Of a stretch of 16,948 bases of DNA, positions 8,578 to 14,976 are shown in pieces. This stretch comes from Ignavibacteriaceae bacterium (lineage in GTDB: Bacteria; Bacteroidota; Ignavibacteria; Ignavibacteriales; Ignavibacteriaceae), in contig JARLHB010000005.1 in the NCBI GenBank assembly GCA_031292465.1, positions 1 through 16,948 of the forward strand, read 5' to 3'. The notes below the pieces were generated by a model, which had not been told where the DNA came from, did no database searches, and saw nothing but the letters and a program-made list of their open reading frames with translations. Within the stretch, counting starts at the first letter, position 1. Each line of letters starts with the position of its first letter. A program made the translations under genes and the position numbers.

Positions 8578-8612
8578 AAAAAACGCTCTATATAAAATAT
8601 TATATAGAGCGT
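8578..8612 (-). terminator. Intrinsic terminator after the sugar-catabolic operon
   Basis: Perfect 12-bp stem (ACGCTCTATATA at 8583-8594 with TATATAGAGCGT at 8601-8612) and a 6-nt loop. On the minus strand it runs into six T residues. It ends transcription 37 bp after the ROK kinase stop. Confidence 0.9.
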
Positions 8613-8648
8613 AATTAAATGGTCTGACGTATTCTAGAGCCTGTATAT

Positions 8649-9518
8649 TTAAGACTTAGGCTTTTTTAACAGGTTGTTTTCTTTTGCATCAAGATACAGC
8701 GCTGCTGCGCCAAGGATTGCTATATGTTTTATTTTAGAAACTTCAATCTTTATCCTGGAGACTGATTTTGTATATGCAAAGCTCTTTATGGATTTCCACA
8801 TTGCATTTTCATATAGTTTAAATGATTTGCTTACAGACCCGCCGAGAACTATTACTTCCGGATCAACAGCGAACATAATCATTTTAATTGCTTCACCAAG
8901 GTTTGCCCCGTATTGGCTGAAAGCTTTTAATGCCGCACGGTTTCCATTTTTAGCTTTTATTGAAAGTTCTTCTCCTGATTTGCCAAATTCGTTTTGAAAG
9001 AATTGCCCGCTGCAGTAATACTCAAAGATATTATCCTTAAAGGGTATCATCCCGAATTCGCCCGCTCCGCAATTATTACCTGAATACAATTGATTGTTTA
9101 TTATAACTCCGGCGCCCAGCCCGGTCCCGGTTATTAAACCAATTATGTTTTTGTACTTTTTAACTTTTCCAAAATACTTCTCTCCCACAGCAAAGCAGTT
9201 AGCATCATTATTTACTGAAACCGGAATTTTAAACTTCTTTTCCAATATCTTTTTAATGTGCACTTCCTTCCATGAAGGAATATTTTGTACTTCATAAACA
9301 ATCCCTTTCTCCACATCAACAACACTCGGAACGCCAACGCCAATTCCCTCAATCTTTTTAGTATCAAATCTCTCAATCAGGGAAATCAGACTATCTACGA
9401 CCTCCCCCTGGCTGCTGCTTTTAGGCACTTCACAGGATTCGACTTTTGTTAACTTGTTTTTTTCTGCCAGCCCGACACGTATGTTGGTGCCGCCTAAATC
9501 AATACCTAATACTCCCAT
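8649..9518 (-). CDS. ROK-family sugar kinase (glucokinase/fructokinase-like)
   Basis: Cytoplasmic ATP-dependent hexose kinase, 289 residues. The N-terminal phosphate-binding loop GIDLGGTNIRVG (5-16) and the catalytic aspartate in NNDAN (D105) are intact. TGTGLGAGV (130-138) forms the second phosphate motif, and CGAGEFGM (150-157) contains the conserved GE. The His that normally follows GE-G in ROK proteins is Met157, and the CxCGxxGC zinc cluster is absent; EYYCSGQFF stands nearby instead. This points to a zinc-free subgroup. As last gene of the operon, after the mannose/lyxose isomerase, it probably phosphorylates fructose, mannose or glucose. ATG codons occur at 9521 and 9518; AGGA is better spaced for the second, which I used. 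The gap to the isomerase gene is about 30 bp. Confidence 0.9.
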   Translation of the reverse strand: MGVLGIDLGGTNIRVGLAEKNKLTKVESCEVPKSSSQGEVVDSLISLIERFDTKKIEGIGVGVPSVVDVEKGIVYEVQNIPSWKEVHIKKILEKKFKIPVSVNNDANCFAVGEKYFGKVKKYKNIIGLITGTGLGAGVIINNQLYSGNNCGAGEFGMIPFKDNIFEYYCSGQFFQNEFGKSGEELSIKAKNGNRAALKAFSQYGANLGEAIKMIMFAVDPEVIVLGGSVSKSFKLYENAMWKSIKSFAYTKSVSRIKIEVSKIKHIAILGAAALYLDAKENNLLKKPKS

Positions 9519-9547
9519 CATTTTCCTATTTTTTGTTAAAAACTTTA

Positions 9548-10093
9548 TTATCCCTCTATTTCGGGAATTCTTTTTATCTCCTGATCTGTAAATATATCAA
9601 ATTCATCGCTGCTTTTTGTTGAGAATTCAGATACAACAGCACCTTCCGGTCCTGCCTGAAACCAGTGTAGAATTCCTGGCCTAAGTGTATATTGGTCTCC
9701 CGGGTTAAGCACTATTTCATGCTTTATTGTAAAACTATTTTCTTTCCCTTTTGGTAAAACAGCGAAAATATTCTCCGACGGCTCACCTTCAACATAAAGG
9801 AACACTTTTCCGTAACGGCATCTGAATGTTTCTTCTTTCCCTTGTTTGCCATTAATATCAGGATGACGGTGTTCGGGGCATATTTGATAAGGGAAAAGGA
9901 TAAGCTCCTTGGCACAGCATCTTTCTGTATTCACATACATTAGTATTTCAAGTCCTATTTCATTCAAACGGTTCAATCCGAAATCTGCTACTTCAATTTT
10001 TTCTCTTTCACTTTCCGAAATAGCTATTCCGGCATTGTAAAAGTACTCTAACGTTCTGATTTTTGCATTTTCAAATTCTGATTTACTTAACAT
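9548..10093 (-). CDS. D-lyxose/D-mannose ketol-isomerase (cupin fold)
   Basis: Metal-dependent aldose-ketose isomerase of the D-lyxose isomerase family, 181 residues. Characterised members interconvert D-lyxose/D-xylulose and D-mannose/D-fructose. The cupin metal ligands are visible: PEHRH (H75, H77), KEETF (E88) and RPGILHWF (H143). The family signature FQAGPEGAVVSEFST follows at 145-159. The frame extends upstream to an ATG at 10138, inside the kinase gene. The ATG at 10093 is preferred because GAGGTG lies just before it and the preceding residues look non-native. This start overlaps the kinase stop by 11 bp, which suggests translational coupling. Beside two alpha-mannosidases, the likely job is converting imported mannose to fructose. 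Lyxose or another aldose remains possible. Confidence 0.9.
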   Translation of the reverse strand: MLSKSEFENAKIRTLEYFYNAGIAISESEREKIEVADFGLNRLNEIGLEILMYVNTERCCAKELILFPYQICPEHRHPDINGKQGKEETFRCRYGKVFLYVEGEPSENIFAVLPKGKENSFTIKHEIVLNPGDQYTLRPGILHWFQAGPEGAVVSEFSTKSSDEFDIFTDQEIKRIPEIEG

Positions 10094-11042
10094 TAAACAC
10101 CTCACTTTTATATGAGTTAATAAATTTTTGAATTTCATCCATAGTTTTTATCCCAGATGTCGCGCCAACTTTAATTACGCAATGGGCTCCGACAGCATTA
10201 GCAAATTTACCGCATTTGTAAAGGTCCCACCCTTTAACTATGCCGGTAATAAACCCGGCTGCAAAAGAATCCCCGGCTCCGGTTGTATCAACAGCTTTAA
10301 TTCCTTTGAAAGAATCGATAAAATATTTTTCGCCGGCTTTGTTTTTTATAAAACAGCCTTTAGAACCAAGTTTTATCACCGCTGTTTTTACCCCTGCTTC
10401 AAGAAATACATCGGCAATTTCTTCAGGATCGCTTTTACCGGAAATCATTTCGGCTTCTTCCAGGCTCGGTATAAAATAATCCAGGTAAGGTAAACATGGC
10501 TTAATAAGCTGCATCCATTTGCCGGTTGAATCCCAGGCCGTATCTAATACGGTAATTTTATTTTCTTTCTGAGCAATCTTCAATACTTCCGCCGTTGAAG
10601 GGCCGTCAAAGCCGGGCATAAGCAGGGCGCCTGCAACAAAGAGTACTTTTGAACTATTAATAATTGAAAAGTTGACATCCTCAATAACAAAGTCTGCATT
10701 TGCCCCGATATGGTGGATAAACGACCTTTCGCCGTTTGAATGTACAGAAACCACTGATGCGGAAGTTTTACTTGTCTTACTTACTTTTATGCCTTCAACA
10801 TTAACGCCATTCTGCTTCATTTCATTTATAACAAAAGAACCAAATCCATCATCTCCCACTCTTCCGATAACTGCCGTTTTTATGCCTATCTTTTCAAGAT
10901 CAACAGCGGCATTTGAAGCGCAGCCCCCAAGATGAAGTTCAATCTGATCTATAAGATCAAGCTTTCCTTCCTGCGGCAGCGAGTTTACAGTTTTTGCAAT
11001 TACATCAGCCACAATTATTCCGAGACATGTAACTTCGTGCAT
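10083..11042 (-). CDS. PfkB/ribokinase-family sugar kinase
   Basis: Cytoplasmic ATP-dependent kinase of a ketose or related sugar, 319 residues, full length for the family. The substrate-side motif LGGCASNAA (38-46) and the ATP/anion-hole motif DTTGAGDSFAAGF (252-264, catalytic base D258) are intact. The overall pattern is closer to general ribokinase-type kinases than to classical 1-phosphofructokinase, so the phosphorylated position is uncertain. It lies 13 bp after the aldolase gene and overlaps the isomerase gene, and AGAGGT precedes its ATG. The neighbours suggest it makes the phosphorylated ketose that the aldolase splits, either fructose 1-phosphate from fructose or the bisphosphate from fructose 6-phosphate. 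Other ketoses, such as xylulose or sulfofructose, cannot be excluded. Confidence 0.9.
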   Translation of the reverse strand: MHEVTCLGIIVADVIAKTVNSLPQEGKLDLIDQIELHLGGCASNAAVDLEKIGIKTAVIGRVGDDGFGSFVINEMKQNGVNVEGIKVSKTSKTSASVVSVHSNGERSFIHHIGANADFVIEDVNFSIINSSKVLFVAGALLMPGFDGPSTAEVLKIAQKENKITVLDTAWDSTGKWMQLIKPCLPYLDYFIPSLEEAEMISGKSDPEEIADVFLEAGVKTAVIKLGSKGCFIKNKAGEKYFIDSFKGIKAVDTTGAGDSFAAGFITGIVKGWDLYKCGKFANAVGAHCVIKVGATSGIKTMDEIQKFINSYKSEVFNVK

Positions 11043-11055
11043 TGGTTACCTCTTA

Positions 11056-11904
11056 TTATGCTTTTGAATCGCTGCCGAATAAACGGATTTTTTTCATTAC
11101 GACTTTTTTCATGTATTCTTCTGCAACTTCGGATAATTCGAAACAATGAAACTTTTTCTTTTGTTCCAATAGTTTTCTCAACCCTTCGGCAGCGGCATAC
11201 GACATATCTGTAAAAATGTTTATCTTCCTGATACCCCGCTTAATGCATTCTCTGAAGTCGTCATCTGAAAGCCCCGAGCCTCCATGCAGCACAAGCGGGA
11301 CATCAACTTTAGCATTTATTTCCGAAAGCCTGTTAACATCAAGGCATGGCTTTTTCACATACTCGCCATGCGCAGTTCCAATGGCTATAGCCAAAGCATC
11401 TATTTCAGTCTGATTAACAAAGTCTAAAGCCTTTTCCGGTTCGGTATAATATTCTTCATGTTCATCACTCCCGCCGCCTTCGGCTCCGCCGACATGGCCA
11501 AGTTCCGCTTCAACAGATATCCCCAATGCTTTTGCAATTTTTACGATTTCACGTGTCTTTTTAATATTCTCATCATATTCCAACACAGAGCCGTCAAACA
11601 TTACCGAAGTAAATCCGTATTTCATTGTTTTGATGATAGTTTCAAAATTCTGGCCATGATCGAGATGTACAGTAACCGGAACCTTTGCACGCTTTGCAGC
11701 ATCCACCATCATTGGAGCCATAAGATCAACCGGGGCATACGGCATATGCACTTCTGCTATCCCAAGTATAACCGGGGAATTACATTCTTCCGCGCCTCTT
11801 ATTATTGCTTTCAGACTATCTGTTCCGGCACAATTAAACAATCCAACGGCATAATTCCTGGATTCCGCATCAGCTAATATTTCTTTTAAACTTATCAGGG
11901 ACAT
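11056..11904 (-). CDS. Class II (zinc) ketose-bisphosphate aldolase
   Basis: Zinc-dependent aldolase of the FbaA/GatY/KbaY family, 282 residues, splitting a phosphorylated ketose to dihydroxyacetone phosphate and an aldehyde. The motifs appear in order: VHLDHGQ (catalytic D82, zinc ligand H83), SVMFDGS (100-106), VEAELGHVGG (131-140, E134), GTAHGEY (zinc H179), LHGGSGL (zinc H207) and INIFTD (228-233, phosphate binding). The length is close to the tagatose- and fructose-bisphosphate aldolases of the GatY type. The ATG follows AAGGAA by about 8 bases. It lies between the permease and PfkB genes with gaps of 36 and 13 bp, so it serves this pathway rather than only central glycolysis. The exact stereochemistry of its substrate cannot be told from the sequence. 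Confidence 0.92.
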   Translation of the reverse strand: MSLISLKEILADAESRNYAVGLFNCAGTDSLKAIIRGAEECNSPVILGIAEVHMPYAPVDLMAPMMVDAAKRAKVPVTVHLDHGQNFETIIKTMKYGFTSVMFDGSVLEYDENIKKTREIVKIAKALGISVEAELGHVGGAEGGGSDEHEEYYTEPEKALDFVNQTEIDALAIAIGTAHGEYVKKPCLDVNRLSEINAKVDVPLVLHGGSGLSDDDFRECIKRGIRKINIFTDMSYAAAEGLRKLLEQKKKFHCFELSEVAEEYMKKVVMKKIRLFGSDSKA

Positions 11905-11940
11905 TTAGTTATTTCCTTATTTTTATAGATTATACAAAAG

Positions 11941-13197
11941 CTATTTTTCTGCAGCCAATTTCTTTGATTTAAATGTTTCATTAGTAATTAATGGCTTTGC
12001 CCATATTCCTATACTGAATGTGTAAGCAAGCGATACATAAATGAATGACATACCTGCCTTTAAGCCAAATGTATCGCCCAGCCAGCCGATAAACAACTGA
12101 AGGATTGCCCCGCCTATTATTGCAGTACATAAAATTCCGGCAAACGACCCGTGGTGCTTGTCCACTGAATTAAGCGCCAATGAAAATATTATTGACCACA
12201 TTACCGATATAGAAAATCCTACCATGGGGAATGCAATTAAAGCTATATTACCCGGACCGAACAATGCTATTGTTAAAAATATTGTAGCAAATATTGTTGC
12301 TCCCATTAATATCTTCCTGCTGTCAAATAATTTCAGCAGCCCTAACCCAAGTAAGCATCCGATAGACATCATGCCCCAGAACCATCCAACTATAGGCGCA
12401 CCAACTGCAATAGGATCATAATTATGGTATGTGTATAAAAATTTGGAAACCCAGTATGATACTCCCTGCTCGATTCCTTCATACATAAAGATGGCAATAA
12501 AATAAAGAATTACTGTTTTGTTCTTAAACAAACTCATGTGTGTAGCAAAATTGCCGGATTTTTCATCTTCTTTTAATTCCACTTCAGGGAATTTTGATAC
12601 AAAGATTACAACTACCATCAATAACAGAAGGACCGCAAATACCCAATACAATGAAACCCATGGAATACCTGCCGGTATTATGTTTGCGAAAATTGATTTA
12701 ACTGCATTATTAGATCCTGCATCATTTAAGTTTCCTACGAGGTATGTTAATACCATAGGGGCAATAAATGAAGCCGCGCCAAAAATCAATTGGGCAAGCA
12801 CCGAATTAAATGCAAAATGTTCTTCCCCTCCGGCTACTCTTAAAAGCGGGTTAATTGCCACCTGAAGCATCGCCATACCTGCGCCCATTAAGAAAAGCGA
12901 CGGTATAAATACAAGGTAATGCGGGAAAATTGAAAATATTAATGCCCCGATAAATGATATCAGAAAAGCAGCAAGCATTATCTTCTTTTCTTTATATTTT
13001 TCCAGCATTATGCCTGCCGGAATAGACATTACCCCGTATGCTACAAAAAATGCAAATGGAAGAAATGCAGATAAGGTAAGGCTTAAATGAAAGTTTTTAA
13101 TCACATCAGGATTAAGAGAACCAAGAATATTTGTTACAAAAGAAATAACAAAAAACACAAGAAAGATTAATACAACTATATAATAATTCCTCTTCAT
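11941..13197 (-). CDS. FHS-family (MFS) hexose permease
   Basis: Inner-membrane sugar:proton symporter of the fucose/glucose/galactose (FHS) branch of the MFS, 418 residues with about 12 hydrophobic segments, the first at residues 6-26. The segment GAGMAMLQVAINPLL (105-119) is the typical FHS signature. E. coli FucP has a functional glutamate at this place (LETAANP), but here it is Gln112, as in glucose/galactose (GluP-type) carriers, which argues for a hexose rather than fucose. The basic loop EKYKEKK (66-72) follows helix 2. GGAGG lies 5 bases before the ATG, the strongest ribosome site in the window. It is the first gene of the five-gene operon and would import the mannose or other hexose that the isomerase and kinases then process. 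Confidence 0.93.
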   Translation of the reverse strand: MKRNYYIVVLIFLVFFVISFVTNILGSLNPDVIKNFHLSLTLSAFLPFAFFVAYGVMSIPAGIMLEKYKEKKIMLAAFLISFIGALIFSIFPHYLVFIPSLFLMGAGMAMLQVAINPLLRVAGGEEHFAFNSVLAQLIFGAASFIAPMVLTYLVGNLNDAGSNNAVKSIFANIIPAGIPWVSLYWVFAVLLLLMVVVIFVSKFPEVELKEDEKSGNFATHMSLFKNKTVILYFIAIFMYEGIEQGVSYWVSKFLYTYHNYDPIAVGAPIVGWFWGMMSIGCLLGLGLLKLFDSRKILMGATIFATIFLTIALFGPGNIALIAFPMVGFSISVMWSIIFSLALNSVDKHHGSFAGILCTAIIGGAILQLFIGWLGDTFGLKAGMSFIYVSLAYTFSIGIWAKPLITNETFKSKKLAAEK

Positions 13198-13421
13198 TTA
13201 TTCCTCCGGAATTGAAAACTTTAACTGATTAAGTAAAAAAGGTTCACTAATGTGACTTGCAGATTTAATTGCTTGCGAGGGTGTAATCACAATAAAATTG
13301 AAAATTTCAGGCTTGTGCATGTATAGATGATCATTCGTATTATAATTAAGCATCAAAGACTAACTTTTCCATTTTATGAACTGTTATTTAAATTTTTAGC
13401 TATACTTGCTTAAAGTCATGC

Positions 13422-13439
13422 ATTATGAATACACATAAT
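13422..13439. promoter_or_regulatory. Inverted repeat in the permease leader, possible operator
   Basis: ATTATG-AATACA-CATAAT has perfect 6-bp arms around 6 bp. It starts 16 bp downstream of the candidate -7 box. Its core TATG-N6-CATA is the same as in the repeat at the GH38 start point, so one regulator might bind both. Confidence 0.4.
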
Positions 13440-13455
13440 CTTTATAGCATCCTTC

Positions 13456-13463
13456 CAAACTTA
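13456..13463 (-). promoter_or_regulatory. Candidate -7 element for the permease operon
   Basis: TAAGTTTG on the minus strand fits TAnnTTTG. A TTG occurs only 10 bases upstream, too near for a normal -33 element, so the match is partial. Confidence 0.3.
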
Positions 13464-13691
13464 AGGTTTTTCACAATTAAAATTAGATTTTCATTTAATG
13501 GTATGCTGGTATATATGTAAAAAAAACTGGTTTATTAGTTCAAATATTAATTCCTTCAATTTGAGCTAAAATTAAAGAGATTGAATTTTTTACACTAAAT
13601 CAATAGTCTGGGACTGGTTGGAAACTCTTGGTAAATTCAGCAAGGAACTGTTGCTAAAAGGCTCTTTCTTCTTTGGTCAGCTAATAAATAA

Positions 13692-14936
13692 TTATAAGGA
13701 CATTTTATTTGTAACTTTCTCTGTTAAAAGCTTTTCTTTAATTGCAGATGATTTAATCCTGTCTGTCACTTTTAGATGCCATTCAACATCACGCCACATT
13801 CCCTTAAACTGTGGGCCGCAAAAATTACTAGTGGCAATAGCAATCCAGTTGCCTGTTGATGCAGCAGTAATTGCTCCGAGCTCACACAATTCTTTTACCC
13901 AGTCCCAGTTTAGCAACGGCCAGTCTTTGTAATCAACAATTGCCCAACACTCTGTTGTAATAAGAGGCAAGTTAGCCTTTTCGGAATTTTCAGCTAATCT
14001 TTTTATTGCAGCAGCCAATAAATTTTTCCAATATTCCGGGCGGGATTTGTAAAGTTTTTCCGCATTCGCTGCCAAATTGATATAACCCTTAGAAGAAAAA
14101 CGCTCATATCTGTATCCGACAATTTTATTGAACTCTTCATTATTCTGTTTAACCATCCATAAATGGTGTTCGGCTATATCAATTGGCGGCTTCATTTCTT
14201 TATAGTATTCATATCTGTCATTATCAAATGAGAACAAAAACGGTATTTGCGGAAATGATTTTTTCATGATATGAAGTGCTGCATTCATCCAATTCATCGA
14301 TTTCTCCGTATGCCAATATCCCCAGATAGCTGGTTCATTTGTAAAAAACGGCGCCCAAAGATCACCCGGCCATTCATTACAAAGATCAACATATAAAACT
14401 GCATCAAGCAAATTATCTTTTTCTAGCATCTCCAGAACCTTAATCCAGTTCTCCGCCATTTTTTCCGGAGTAGTAATCTTCATTCTTACATTATCAGCGT
14501 CTTCTCTATACCATGAAGACAAACCAACCTTAACTCTTCTGTCTTTACATTTAGAGATAAATGAATTAAGTGACGGTTGGACAATTACTTTGTTCTTACC
14601 CGGACTTCCCCAATCATTCTGGTCCCACACAGGTATTAGCGTCCACTCTTTAAATGGATCGGCTCCTATCAAATGAGGGAATGCATCTATTCTTACAGCA
14701 TTATAACCGCGTTCTATTAATTCATCAAGGACTTTATCCCAATTCTCATAACCTGCCCCGGGCCAGCGCCGTTCCAGCCATGAAAAATCCCACATGGTTA
14801 TTGCAAGCGGTTTTACTTTTCCATCTTTCGCAGCATCAGATTTTTTTGCAAAAAGTTCAGGACTTAATATGCTGCTATTTGTACCTACTATGGAGGAGAC
14901 AAGCGCAATATCTTTTATAAAAGTTCTTCTTTCCAT
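13692..14936 (-). CDS. Tat-exported cellulase-like clan GH-A glycosidase, specificity unknown
   Basis: TIM-barrel hydrolase resembling the 'cellulase-like' sugar-binding family, 414 residues. The N-terminus ERRTFIKD followed by a short hydrophobic stretch is a twin-arginine export signal. The barrel begins near residue 44 (LAITMWDFSWLERR). LCNEWP (N187, E188) at a predicted strand end matches the acid/base Asn-Glu of clan GH-A, and TTECWA (E329) matches the nucleophile. The distance between them, 141 residues, is normal for the clan. The GNWIAIATSNFCGP segment near 362-375 follows the last strand. It lies 40 bp after the GH2 gene, so the two are probably one transcript and act on the same glycan. 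Beta-mannosidase or beta-glucosidase activity is plausible, but no tested relative is recalled. No strong Shine-Dalgarno is present. Confidence 0.8.
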   Translation of the reverse strand: MERRTFIKDIALVSSIVGTNSSILSPELFAKKSDAAKDGKVKPLAITMWDFSWLERRWPGAGYENWDKVLDELIERGYNAVRIDAFPHLIGADPFKEWTLIPVWDQNDWGSPGKNKVIVQPSLNSFISKCKDRRVKVGLSSWYREDADNVRMKITTPEKMAENWIKVLEMLEKDNLLDAVLYVDLCNEWPGDLWAPFFTNEPAIWGYWHTEKSMNWMNAALHIMKKSFPQIPFLFSFDNDRYEYYKEMKPPIDIAEHHLWMVKQNNEEFNKIVGYRYERFSSKGYINLAANAEKLYKSRPEYWKNLLAAAIKRLAENSEKANLPLITTECWAIVDYKDWPLLNWDWVKELCELGAITAASTGNWIAIATSNFCGPQFKGMWRDVEWHLKVTDRIKSSAIKEKLLTEKVTNKMSL

Positions 14937-14976
14937 AATCTTTGCCGGTAATTATTTTTCACATTAATTATATAAA

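Larger units (their letters stand above)
13198..13691. other. Intergenic region upstream of the permease operon
   Basis: This 494-bp AT-rich spacer has no credible gene on either strand; the longest frame enters the neighbouring cellulase-like gene antisense. It contains a candidate -7 box (13456-13463), an inverted repeat (13422-13439) and a weak hairpin (13244-13255) before a T-run on the minus strand. No convincing terminator follows the cellulase-like gene. The only candidate is a 4-bp AACT/AGTT stem before eight T residues near 13519-13526. About 250 bp between the -7 box and the permease start would form a long leader. Confidence 0.5.

Noticed and set aside
10094..10138. Fifteen-codon N-terminal extension of the isomerase
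   Set aside because: It overlaps the kinase gene much further, while the ATG at 10093 has a good Shine-Dalgarno motif and gives a normal family length.
11458..11877. Plus-strand frame of 139 codons opposite the aldolase gene
   Set aside because: It lies antisense to catalytic motifs of the aldolase, has no ribosome site and no recognisable domain.
13244..13255. TCAC-ATTA-GTGA hairpin before a T-run in the permease leader, possible attenuator
   Set aside because: The continuous stem is only 4 bp; longer pairing needs a 2-nt bulge. Too weak to call a terminator or riboswitch.
13515..13545. Possible terminator after the GH2/cellulase-like pair
   Set aside because: Eight T residues follow on the minus strand, but the AACT/AGTT stem is only 4 bp and lies about 150 bp from the stop codon.
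13618..13932. Plus-strand frame of 104 codons in and beyond the 494-bp spacer
   Set aside because: It runs antisense into the well-supported cellulase-like gene, has no ribosome site and resembles no known protein.
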